A stretch of DNA of 5,932 nt, from assembly GCA_009782085.1 (NCBI GenBank), contig WQUN01000080.1, positions 1-5,932 on the forward strand, read 5' to 3'. Below, piece after piece: positions 1 to 5,324 of the stretch. The stretch is from Bacillota bacterium. GTDB lineage: Bacteria; Bacillota; Clostridia; Lachnospirales; WQUN01. A model generated the notes under the pieces. That model was not told the origin of the DNA. It saw nothing but the letters and a program-made list of their open reading frames with translations, and ran no database searches. The position numbers and the translations under genes were made by a program. Within the stretch, counting starts at the first letter, position 1. Every line of letters begins with the position of its first letter.

Positions 1-110
1 ACAAATATCGCAATCGCCGTAAACGTTTTGGATTACGTTTGTCACTGATCTGCGGCCTTATTAATTTTGAAAATCGCTTTTAATTTCCGAGGAGGTCTAT
101 AGAATATCTG
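1..110. other. AT-rich upstream region, no gene recognised
   Basis: This stretch is much AT-richer than the genes that follow. Two + frames are open from the window edge: one to a stop at 46-48 and one to a stop at 81-83. Either could be the tail of an upstream gene, but 15 to 26 codons are too few to recognise. An 8-bp palindrome AAACGTTT lies at 21-28. A strong Shine-Dalgarno-like AGGAGGT lies at 90-96 with no usable start codon at normal spacing. Nothing here can be assigned a function. Confidence 0.4.
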
Positions 111-139
111 TTGAAATAACGGCGGATTAATTGTATACT
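111..139 (+). promoter_or_regulatory. Predicted sigma-A promoter for dprA
   Basis: A -35 box TTGAAA (111-116; consensus TTGACA) is followed after exactly 17 bases by a -10 box TATACT (134-139; consensus TATAAT). Each box has one mismatch and the spacing is optimal. Transcription would start near 146, giving a leader of about 37 bases before the dprA ATG. The surrounding DNA is AT-rich, as expected of a promoter. This is a sequence match only. Confidence 0.65.
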
Positions 140-182
140 CCATCGTACGGAAAAGACAAGGAAAATTTTCGGAAGGATAATT

Positions 183-1538
183 ATGTCCGACACTCCCTAC
201 CTCATCTGGCTTTCCCAAATCGACGGCCTGGGCCCGAAAAAGCAGCTCGAGCTCGTGCGCTTCTTCGGCTCCGCGCGGGCCGTTTTTGACGCGCCCAATG
301 AGCTGCTGCGCACGGCTCCGTGCCTGACCGGCCAGAACATTGCCCGCCTGACCGAGCGCCGCGACCGCCAGGCCCTCGACGACTGCTCCGAAAGGCTGGA
401 GCGCGCCGGCATCGGCTATATCTCCTACTTTGACCCGGATTATCCGCCGCTGTTAAGGGAGATACAGGATCCGCCCGCCGGGCTCTATATCATCGGCGAA
501 ATGCCCGTATCGGAATTCCCGTCCTCCGGAGGGCCGCTTGCGCGAAAAGAAAGCACGCGGCCGGGCGGCCATGCGGAGGAACAAAAAGCAGGGACGGAAG
601 AGCAAAACGCCGTGGTAACGGGGCAAAACGCCGGGGCGTCAAGGCGAAGCGCAGAGGCAGCGAAGCGAAGCGCCGGGGCGTCATGGCAAAGCCCCGTGGA
701 GTCTGGGCAAATCTCATGGGTGTCGCGGCAAAGCCCTGGGGCGGCGGAGCGAAGCGCCGGGGCGGTTTTCCCGCCGATGGTGAGCGTCATAGGCTCGCGC
801 CGCTGCTCCGAGTACGGCCTGTCCGTCGCGCGGAAGCTCAGCCGGGGCCTGGCCGAAAACGGCGTCGTCATCGTGAGCGGCATGGCCAAGGGCATCGACG
901 CGATGGCCCACCGCGGCGCGCTGGAGGGCGGCGGCAAGACGGTGGCTGTCCTGGGCTGCGGCGCGGACATATGTTATCCCGCCGAAAATAAGACGCTTCG
1001 CGAGGCTATAATCCGAAACGGCTGCGTCATATCAGAATATCCGCCCGGCACGCCGCCCGCGCCCGGGCATTTCCCGGCGCGCAACCGGATAATCAGCGGC
1101 CTTTCTTCCGCCGTCGTGGTCGTGGAGGCCGCGAAGCGCAGCGGCACGCTGATCACCGTGAGCGAGGCGCTGGAGCAGGGCCGGGACGTGATGGCCGTGC
1201 CCGGCAACGTGACCAGCCGCCTGAGCGAGGGCACGAACGCCCTGATAAAGGAAGGCGCCGGCGTCGCGACTTGCTGCGAGGACGTGCTGGAGTTCCTCGG
1301 GATCGAGAAACGGCGGGAAACAGCCGGCTCCTCCGGGGCGCTCGTGAAAGAGGCCGTGAAAAGCCTCGCGCCCGACGAGAGGATCATATACGACGCCCTG
1401 AAGGACGGGCCTGCGGCGTTCGACGAGATCGTCGCCAGGTCCAACTCCCAGGCGCAGACGGTGGGGTACGTGCTGATGATGCTGGAATTGAAGGGCTTGA
1501 TTAGGAAACTGCCTGGGATGAGGTATGAGAGGGAGTAG
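183..1538 (+). CDS. dprA: DNA-processing protein DprA (Smf) with a heptapeptide-repeat insertion
   Basis: DprA is a cytoplasmic protein that binds incoming single-stranded DNA and loads RecA during natural transformation; it is also widely conserved in bacteria not known to be competent. Visible parts: an N-terminal helix-hairpin-helix/SAM-like region (about 8-60, GLGPKKQLELV at 15-25); the lead-in PPAGLYIIGE (97-106); an insertion (about 107-198); the Rossmann-like DprA core from VSVIGSRR (200-207), with SGMAKGIDAMAH (232-243), SEYPPG (284-289), FPARNRIISG (297-306), SGTLITVSEAL (320-330) and AVPGN (338-342); and a C-terminal winged helix (about 385-451). The protein has 451 residues, against roughly 290-380 for most relatives, and the insertion explains the excess. 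In typical DprA only about ten residues separate the LYxxG strand from the VGSR strand. The start is an ATG with AAGGA (173-177) five bases upstream. The core motifs are intact, so the protein is probably functional. The family call is secure; the effect of the insertion is unknown. Confidence 0.96.
   Translation: MSDTPYLIWLSQIDGLGPKKQLELVRFFGSARAVFDAPNELLRTAPCLTGQNIARLTERRDRQALDDCSERLERAGIGYISYFDPDYPPLLREIQDPPAGLYIIGEMPVSEFPSSGGPLARKESTRPGGHAEEQKAGTEEQNAVVTGQNAGASRRSAEAAKRSAGASWQSPVESGQISWVSRQSPGAAERSAGAVFPPMVSVIGSRRCSEYGLSVARKLSRGLAENGVVIVSGMAKGIDAMAHRGALEGGGKTVAVLGCGADICYPAENKTLREAIIRNGCVISEYPPGTPPAPGHFPARNRIISGLSSAVVVVEAAKRSGTLITVSEALEQGRDVMAVPGNVTSRLSEGTNALIKEGAGVATCCEDVLEFLGIEKRRETAGSSGALVKEAVKSLAPDERIIYDALKDGPAAFDEIVARSNSQAQTVGYVLMMLELKGLIRKLPGMRYERE
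582..770 (+). repeat. 21-bp tandem repeat (nine units) inside dprA
   Basis: Nine consecutive 21-base units start at 582, 603, 624, 645, 666, 687, 708, 729 and 750. Each begins C(A/G)AA, and most continue with a GCGCCGGGGCG-like core. Units 3, 5, 8 and 9 are closest to one another; units 1, 2 and 7 have drifted. The repeat is in phase with dprA and encodes heptapeptides at residues 134-196: QKAGTEE, QNAVVTG, QNAGASR, RSAEAAK, RSAGASW, QSPVESG, QISWVSR, QSPGAAE, RSAGAVF. The consensus is roughly (Q/R)-(S/N)-A-G-A-x-x. Because 21 is a multiple of three, gain or loss of units keeps the frame. Alternate frames and the opposite strand also stay open across it, which produces spurious ORFs there. 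Confidence 0.9.
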
Positions 1539-1554
1539 CGCGGCGGGGCCGCGC
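1538..1554 (+). other. GC-rich hairpin overlapping the dprA stop codon
   Basis: GCGCGGC (1538-1544) and GCCGCGC (1548-1554) form a perfect 7-bp stem around a GGG loop. The stem begins on the last base of the dprA TAG. It could slow or end transcription or protect the 3' end of the mRNA, but no T-tract follows, so it is not a standard intrinsic terminator. Confidence 0.5.
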
Positions 1555-1589
1555 AGTGAATAGATGATAGTGAAGAGTGAATAGTAATG
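1555..1589 (+). repeat. Short 7-bp tandem array downstream of dprA
   Basis: The bases after the hairpin read as seven-base units: AGTGAAT (1555-1561), AGATGAT (1562-1568), AGTGAAG (1569-1575), AGTGAAT (1576-1582), then a degenerate AGTAATG (1583-1589). The first and fourth units are identical. The period matches the TAGAAAC arrays after hemW although the unit sequence differs. No coding role is evident. Confidence 0.65.
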
Positions 1590-1614
1590 ACCGACAATCT
1601 AGGATTTGTGCTTT

Positions 1615-1620
1615 GGAGGG
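1615..1620 (+). promoter_or_regulatory. Ribosome binding site setting a TTG start at 1627
   Basis: GGAGGG lies six bases before the TTG at 1627. The same frame is open from another TTG at 1606, but that codon lies upstream of this site and has no Shine-Dalgarno of its own, so 1627 is the likely start. Confidence 0.65.
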
Positions 1621-1626
1621 ATTCAA

Positions 1627-1788
1627 TTGTCTGAAATATTGGTAGACCTGGAGGATTCAATTATTGCAATGCTATCTGTCGAGGCGAAAGAAAAAGGTTG
1701 CACTTTGTCCTGTTATGTCTCGTCAGTAATCGACAACTATTTAGCGGATAAAGAACACGGGAAAAAGATAACGGACAGATCGAGATGA
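1627..1788 (+). CDS. Small ribbon-helix-helix-like protein (possible orphan antitoxin/regulator)
   Basis: The TTG start gives 53 residues, MSEILVDLEDSIIAML through to a basic tail KKITDRSR. The layout resembles the Arc/MetJ/CopG ribbon-helix-helix fold: a short alternating strand (about 3-8, EILVDL), helix A (about 10-24, ending in KG), a T-L-S turn, and helix B (about 28-41, CYVSSVIDNYL). Known proteins of this fold dimerise, insert the strand into the DNA major groove, and often act as antitoxins or autorepressors. No toxin gene follows: only 52 bases separate its stop from lepA. It is therefore either a stand-alone regulator or the remnant of a toxin-antitoxin pair. It is clearly AT-richer than dprA and lepA and sits beside a repeat array, which suggests later arrival. 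That the ORF is a gene is likely given its ribosome binding site; the fold is inferred from pattern alone. Confidence 0.6.
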   Translation: MSEILVDLEDSIIAMLSVEAKEKGCTLSCYVSSVIDNYLADKEHGKKITDRSR

Positions 1789-1828
1789 TTATTCCCGCCT
1801 TATGCAGTCATTAGGCACGATATTTTAT

Positions 1829-1833
1829 GGAGG
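1829..1833 (+). promoter_or_regulatory. Ribosome binding site setting the lepA TTG start
   Basis: GGAGG lies seven bases before the TTG at 1841. The in-frame ATG at 1802 is upstream of this site, lacks its own Shine-Dalgarno, and would add 13 residues (MQSLGTIFYGGIT) not expected in LepA. Confidence 0.8.
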
Positions 1834-1840
1834 AATTACC

Positions 1841-3655
1841 TTGCCCACCCCACGCCAGCTCCACACCCGCAACTTCTGCATCATCGCCCATATCGACCAC
1901 GGCAAGTCCACCCTCGCCGACCGCCTCATCCAGGGCTGCGGCCTGCTGACCGAGCGCGAGATGCAGGACCAGGTCCTGGACAACATGGAGCTCGAGCGCG
2001 AGCGCGGGATCACCATAAAGGCCCAGGCCGTGCGTCTGGTGCATAAAGCCCCGGACGGGGAGGAGTATGTACTTAACCTCATCGACACGCCGGGGCATGT
2101 GGACTTCAACTACGAGGTCAGCCGGAGCCTGGCCGCCTGCGAGGGGGCCGTGCTCGTCGTGGACGCGACCCAGGGCGTGGAGGCGCAGACTTTAGCGAAC
2201 GTCTACCTGGCGCTGGAGCATAACCTGGAGGTCGTCCCGGTCATCAACAAGATCGACCTCGTCGCCGCCGACCCGGACGAGGCCGCGCGGGAGATCGAGG
2301 ACATAATCGGCCTGCCTGCGCGGGACGCGCCGCGCATTTCCGCCAAGACGGGGCTAAACGTCGACCGGGTGTTCGAACGGATAATCTCGGACATCCCCTC
2401 GCCGGGCGGCGACGAGGACGCGCCGCTTCGGGCGCTGATCTTCGATTCGGTCTACGACGCCTACCGGGGCGTGATAGTGTTCATGCGCGTGCTGGACGGC
2501 AAGGTGCGCAAGGGCATGAACGCGCTGTTCATGGCCACGGAGAAGGTATTCGACGTGGTGGAGGTCGGCGTGTTCGGGCCGGGCAAGTTTATCCCCTGCG
2601 ACGAGCTACGGGCCGGGGACGTGGGCTATCTGACCGCCAGCATCAAGAACGTCGCCGACACGCGCATCGGCGACACCGTGACCGGGGCCGACAACCCGAC
2701 CGACGACCCGTTCCCCGGCTACAAGAAGGCCAATCCGATGGTCTTTTGCGGCATATTCCCGTCGGACGGCGCGAAATACCCGGAGCTTCGGGATTCGCTG
2801 GAGAAACTGAAGCTGAATGACGCCGCGCTCTCCTTCGAGCCGGAGACTTCCGTGGCGCTGGGCTTCGGCTTCCGCTGCGGGTTCCTGGGGCTTTTGCACC
2901 TGGAGATAATCGAGGAGAGGCTCGAGCGCGAGTACAACCTTGACCTGGTGACAACCGCGCCGAGCGTTATATACAAGGTCTTTCTGACGGACGGGACTTC
3001 CTTCGACCTTACGAACCCCACCGACATGCCGGACGTCTCCAGGGTCGAGCGGATGGAGGAGCCGATAGTCAAGGCCGAGGTCATTTTGCCGAAGGAGTAC
3101 ATCGGCGCGGTGATGGACCTTTGCCAGGAGCGGCGCGGGGAATACGAGGGCATCGAGTACGTGGAGGACACGCGGGCGATTTTGCGCTACCGTATGCCCT
3201 TGAACGAGATAATCTACGACTTCTTCGACACGCTGAAATCCCGGACTCGCGGCTACGCGTCGTTCGACTACGAGCTGGCCGGGTACCGGGAAAGCGAGCT
3301 GGTGAAGCTCGACATATTGGTGAACCACGAGGCGGTGGACGCGCTGTCGTTCATCGTGCACGCGTCCTCGGCCTACGAGAGGGGCCGCCGGATCGCCGAA
3401 AAGCTGAAAAAGGAGATACCCAGGCACCTGTTCGAGATACCGATACAGGCCACGATCGGCTCCAAGATCATCGCCCGGGAGACGATCAGCGCCCTCCGCA
3501 AGGACGTCCTGGCCAAGTGCTACGGCGGCGACATAACGCGGAAGAAGAAACTGCTGGAGAAGCAGAAGGAGGGCAAGAAGCGGATGCGGCAGATCGGGGC
3601 CGTGGAGGTGCCGCAGGCGGCGTTCATGAGCGTGCTGAAACTGGAGGAAGAATAG
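1841..3655 (+). CDS. lepA: Elongation factor 4 (LepA), ribosome-associated translational GTPase
   Basis: LepA/EF4 binds the ribosome and hydrolyses GTP; it has been linked to back-translocation, recovery from stalled states and ribosome assembly, and it is found at the membrane and in the cytosol. From the TTG start the protein has 604 residues, close to the family norm of about 600. GTPase motifs are intact: AHIDHGKST (16-24), DTPGHVDF (82-89), NKID (136-139) and SAK (167-169). EF-G-like domains follow, with FRCGFLGLLHLEII marking domain III. The lysine-rich LepA-specific C-terminal domain ends the protein, with KKKLLEKQKEGKKRM and VEVPQAAFMSVLK near the end. The EF-G domain IV is absent, as expected for LepA. 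The start is chosen from GGAGG at 1829-1833; beginning at ATG 1802 would give 617 residues. The gene lies directly upstream of a small ORF and hemW, and the lepA-hemW pairing is common in Bacillota. A long open frame on the opposite strand of the lepA 3' half is a composition shadow. Confidence 0.97.
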   Translation: MPTPRQLHTRNFCIIAHIDHGKSTLADRLIQGCGLLTEREMQDQVLDNMELERERGITIKAQAVRLVHKAPDGEEYVLNLIDTPGHVDFNYEVSRSLAACEGAVLVVDATQGVEAQTLANVYLALEHNLEVVPVINKIDLVAADPDEAAREIEDIIGLPARDAPRISAKTGLNVDRVFERIISDIPSPGGDEDAPLRALIFDSVYDAYRGVIVFMRVLDGKVRKGMNALFMATEKVFDVVEVGVFGPGKFIPCDELRAGDVGYLTASIKNVADTRIGDTVTGADNPTDDPFPGYKKANPMVFCGIFPSDGAKYPELRDSLEKLKLNDAALSFEPETSVALGFGFRCGFLGLLHLEIIEERLEREYNLDLVTTAPSVIYKVFLTDGTSFDLTNPTDMPDVSRVERMEEPIVKAEVILPKEYIGAVMDLCQERRGEYEGIEYVEDTRAILRYRMPLNEIIYDFFDTLKSRTRGYASFDYELAGYRESELVKLDILVNHEAVDALSFIVHASSAYERGRRIAEKLKKEIPRHLFEIPIQATIGSKIIARETISALRKDVLAKCYGGDITRKKKLLEKQKEGKKRMRQIGAVEVPQAAFMSVLKLEEE

Positions 3656-3676
3656 CAAAAACAATAGCAAAAACAA
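3653..3676 (+). repeat. Two exact 12-bp direct repeats at the lepA stop
   Basis: TAGCAAAAACAA occurs at 3653-3664 and again at 3665-3676, and a third TAG begins at 3677. The first copy contains the lepA TAG stop. The duplication fills most of the short gap before the AGGAGG (3678-3683) that serves the next ORF. It looks like a simple slippage duplication. Confidence 0.7.
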
Positions 3677-3692
3677 TAGGAGGAATGGAAAT

Positions 3693-3827
3693 ATGACAAG
3701 ACTTGAAATACTGACGCTTCTGCTCTCCGTCGAGGCGTTGCTGGACACCGGCAACGTGGACAAGGCCAAGGAAATTATCAAAGAGGTGATAAGCGAGGCA
3801 AAAAAAGCCCAGAAGAATCTGGAATGA
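3693..3827 (+). CDS. 44-residue helical protein of unknown function between lepA and hemW
   Basis: I do not recognise this gene. It encodes 44 residues, MTRLEILTLLLSVEALL then DTGNVDKAKEIIKEVI and a lysine-rich end. The pattern predicts two amphipathic helices split by the D-T-G-N turn (19-21), similar in shape to a single TPR-like helix pair; there is no signal peptide, cysteine or long membrane segment. Evidence that it is real: a perfect AGGAGG (3678-3683) nine bases before the ATG, GC-rich codon use like its neighbours, and a stop that overlaps the hemW start (ATGA, 3824-3827), the usual sign of translational coupling. It may simply be a coupling ORF that carries ribosomes to hemW, which lacks a strong ribosome binding site. 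Alternatively it may encode a small partner of LepA or HemW. Function is open. Confidence 0.75.
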   Translation: MTRLEILTLLLSVEALLDTGNVDKAKEIIKEVISEAKKAQKNLE

Positions 3828-4981
3828 CCGGTGAGATGAAGCCTTCCGTCGGCGTCTATGTCCACATCCCTTTCTGCCTGGCGAAATGCGCCTACTGCGA
3901 CTTCCCGTCCGTGCCTGTAGCCGGCCGGGAGGCCGAGGTCGGGGCGTATTTCCGCGCGCTCCTCGATGAGATAGAAGCCGGCGAAGAGCTTCGCGACAGC
4001 CGGATCGACACGGTTTTCATTGGGGGCGGCACGCCGACGGCGGCGCCGTCTTTTTGGCTCGCGCGCGTGCTCGAAGGGTTACGGAGGTTCGAAATCGCGC
4101 CCGGCGCTGAGATCACAGTCGAGGCCAACCCCGGCACGCTGACGGCTGAAACGCTCCGAACCCTGAAATCCGCCGGCGTCAACAGGCTCAGCATAGGACT
4201 TCAGGCCTGGCAGGACAGGCTTTTGAAAACGCTAGGCCGCGTCCACACCAAAGACGAGTTTTTGCGGCAGTATTCGTCCGCGGCGGAGGCGGGCTTTTCG
4301 AATATAAACGTGGATCTGATGTTCGCCCTTCCGGGCCAGAGCACATATGACTGGATGGAGACGCTGGAAAGCGTCGTGTCGCTGGAGCCCCGCCCCGCGC
4401 ACATCTCCGCCTACGGCCTGATCCTGGAGCCGGGCACTCCGTTTTGGGAGAAAAACGAAAAGGGCCTGCTCGTTCTTCCGGACGAGGAGACCGACAGGCG
4501 CATGTACGAGGACGGCGTCGGGTTTTTGGGAAGGAGCGGCTATAATAGGTATGAAATCTCCAATTTCGCGCGGGACGGTTCCGTTTGCAGGCATAACATG
4601 AAATACTGGAGACGGGAAGCGACGCTCGGCTTCGGCCTCGGCGCGCATTCGTTCTTCGGGGGGGCCAGGTGGAACAACCCGTATGACATGGCGGAGTATA
4701 TTCAGCGCGACCTAACGGCCAACCGCCGCCCCTGCCGCATTCCCGTGCCGAAGAGCGAAGCCGTGGAGGAGACCGTCTTTCTCGGGCTTCGCCTGGCCGA
4801 GGGGATCGGCCTTCCCGGGTTTGAGCGCGAGTTCGGCGTCCGGTTCGGGGACGCGTTCGGCGGAAGGGTAGGGGAGATGGCCTCGCTGGGCCTGCTAAGC
4901 GTCGAAAACGGAAGGGCCGCGCTGACTGACAAGGGGTTCGGCCTTTCGGAAAAGGTCATCGAGAGGCTGCTGGCAAGCTAG
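3824..4981 (+). CDS. hemW: HemW, radical SAM haem chaperone (HemN-like)
   Basis: HemW binds haem and is proposed to deliver it to membrane haemoproteins of the respiratory chain; it was long annotated as oxygen-independent coproporphyrinogen III oxidase. The radical SAM cluster motif C18-x3-C22-x2-C25 sits in HIPFCLAKCAYCDF. The residue two after the third cysteine is F27, as in HemW, where true HemN has a fourth cysteine. Further marks are GGGTPT (67-72), the SAM-binding glycine motif, and HNMKYW (257-262) followed by LGFGLGAHS, a typical HemW stretch. A HemN C-terminal domain (about 315-385) completes the 385 residues, a normal length. The ATG overlaps the preceding 44-residue ORF by four bases and has no strong Shine-Dalgarno, so translation is probably coupled. 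An ATG at 3836 (residue 5) is a possible alternative start. The TAG stop is also the first three bases of a tandem repeat array. HemW is favoured over HemN on F27 and HNxxYW. Confidence 0.94.
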   Translation: MTGEMKPSVGVYVHIPFCLAKCAYCDFPSVPVAGREAEVGAYFRALLDEIEAGEELRDSRIDTVFIGGGTPTAAPSFWLARVLEGLRRFEIAPGAEITVEANPGTLTAETLRTLKSAGVNRLSIGLQAWQDRLLKTLGRVHTKDEFLRQYSSAAEAGFSNINVDLMFALPGQSTYDWMETLESVVSLEPRPAHISAYGLILEPGTPFWEKNEKGLLVLPDEETDRRMYEDGVGFLGRSGYNRYEISNFARDGSVCRHNMKYWRREATLGFGLGAHSFFGGARWNNPYDMAEYIQRDLTANRRPCRIPVPKSEAVEETVFLGLRLAEGIGLPGFEREFGVRFGDAFGGRVGEMASLGLLSVENGRAALTDKGFGLSEKVIERLLAS

Positions 4982-5044
4982 AAACTAGAAACTAGAAACT
5001 GGAAACTGGAAACTGGAAACTAGAAACTAGAAACTAGAAACTAG
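4979..5044 (+). repeat. TAGAAAC/TGGAAAC heptamer array starting on the hemW stop
   Basis: Nine exact seven-base units cover 4979-5041 and are followed by a partial TAG (5042-5044). They come in three blocks: three TAGAAAC (4979-4999), three TGGAAAC (5000-5020), and three TAGAAAC (5021-5041). The first TAG is the hemW stop codon. The near-perfect identity suggests recent expansion or ongoing homogenisation. Confidence 0.95.
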
Positions 5045-5161
5045 TATATCATCCCAAAAATAACTACACATTGTCATTCTGAGGCGAAGCCGAAGAATCT
5101 TAGATCCTTCGCTTTGCTCAGGATGACAAACCGCCCAACTATTTTTGATATGCTGTACTAG
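5041..5161. mobile_element. MITE/REP-like palindromic element inserted in the heptamer array
   Basis: The segment is an imperfect palindrome centred near 5100-5101. Its inner arms, 5071-5100 and 5102-5129, start TTGTCAT(T/C)CTGAG and end GAA(G)ATCT-like, matching each other with a few mismatches and a 2-base length difference. Outside these, CAAAAATA (5055-5062) pairs exactly with TATTTTTG (5140-5147), and CTAGTA (5041-5046) pairs with TACTAG (5156-5161). CTAG occurs at both ends (5041-5044 and 5158-5161), and the heptamer array runs up to one side and resumes at the other, as expected if the element landed in a CTAG of the array with a 3-4 base target duplication. The inner TGTCATTCTGAG...GAAGAATC type is, from memory, a dispersed repeat of many bacterial genomes. 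There is no coding capacity, so it would need a transposase in trans. CTAG is itself palindromic and part of the array unit, so the exact boundary is ambiguous. Confidence 0.7.
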
Positions 5162-5200
5162 AAACAGGAAACTAGAAGCTGGAAGCTGGAAACTGGAATT
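5159..5200 (+). repeat. Second block of the TAGAAAC-type heptamer array
   Basis: Six units with more variation than the first block: TAGAAAC (5159), AGGAAAC (5166), TAGAAGC (5173), TGGAAGC (5180), TGGAAAC (5187) and TGGAATT (5194-5200). They run in the same orientation and are probably the continuation of the first array past the inserted palindrome. The last two bases of the final unit are also the first two of the predicted -35 box. Confidence 0.9.
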
Positions 5201-5227
5201 TACAAAACCCTGATTACCGTATATAAT
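5199..5227 (+). promoter_or_regulatory. Near-consensus sigma-A promoter for the glycosyltransferase
   Basis: The -35 box is TTTACA (5199-5204), one base from TTGACA. After a 17-base spacer comes a perfect -10 box TATAAT (5222-5227). Transcription would start near 5234, about 90 bases before the ATG at 5325. The leader would consist mostly of the inverted heptamer array. The promoter sits in the only non-repeat DNA of this intergenic region, between arrays in opposite orientation. This is a sequence match only, but a strong one. Confidence 0.75.
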
Positions 5228-5230
5228 ATG

Positions 5231-5243
5231 TTTACACCGTAAA
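5231..5243. promoter_or_regulatory. Small inverted repeat at the predicted start of transcription
   Basis: TTTAC (5231-5235) and GTAAA (5239-5243) form a perfect 5-bp inverted repeat around ACC, lying across the predicted start site. This is a suitable place for a repressor site, but a 5-bp match in AT-rich DNA can arise by chance. Confidence 0.25.
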
Positions 5244-5252
5244 TAATCGGTT

Positions 5253-5313
<61 letters not shown>

Positions 5314-5315
<2 letters not shown>

Positions 5316-5320
5316 GAGGT
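5314..5320 (+). promoter_or_regulatory. Ribosome binding site of the glycosyltransferase, inside a small palindrome
   Basis: AGGAGGT lies just before ATG 5325, with four bases between. Its first two bases belong to the last heptamer. CCTC (5309-5312) can pair with GAGG (5316-5319) around a CAG loop, so the site could be partly masked in the mRNA by the repeat itself. Confidence 0.75.
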
Positions 5321-5324
5321 ACAT

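Noticed and set aside
18..32. Possible catabolite-repression (cre-like) operator around AAACGTTT
   Set aside because: The core of the cre pattern fits, but at least three outer positions do not, and it lies about 80 bases upstream of the predicted -35 box. Palindromes of this size are frequent in AT-rich DNA.
42..143. A 33-residue ORF on the - strand upstream of dprA
   Set aside because: It has no ribosome binding site, an unremarkable sequence, and it would run across the predicted dprA promoter. No support beyond being open.
485..970. Open frames on the - strand and in the +2 frame (683-991) across the dprA repeat
   Set aside because: The 21-bp repeat is a multiple of three and lacks stops in several frames, so shadow ORFs are expected. 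They have no family match, and the dprA frame continues into conserved core motifs on both sides.
1587..1634. A 15-codon ORF (ATG 1587) overlapping the start of the small RHH-like gene, as a possible leader peptide
   Set aside because: It has no Shine-Dalgarno, no run of a regulatory amino acid and no attenuator-like hairpins. It is as likely to be chance.
3121..3696. A 191-codon + strand open frame overlapping the lepA 3' end
   Set aside because: It is frame-shifted lepA, rich in arginine and glycine, with no motif. LepA remains intact in its own frame to 3655.
2606..3865. A 419-codon open frame on the - strand across the 3' half of lepA
   Set aside because: It lies wholly opposite lepA and the following short ORF, has no recognisable domain, and its leucine/arginine/valine-rich sequence is what the complement of GC-rich codons gives. 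LepA on the + strand is unmistakable.
5071..5129. Intrinsic terminator for hemW formed by the inner palindrome
   Set aside because: The stem is long, but no run of T follows it on either strand at the right place. It matches a dispersed palindromic repeat better than a terminator, though it may still affect transcription.
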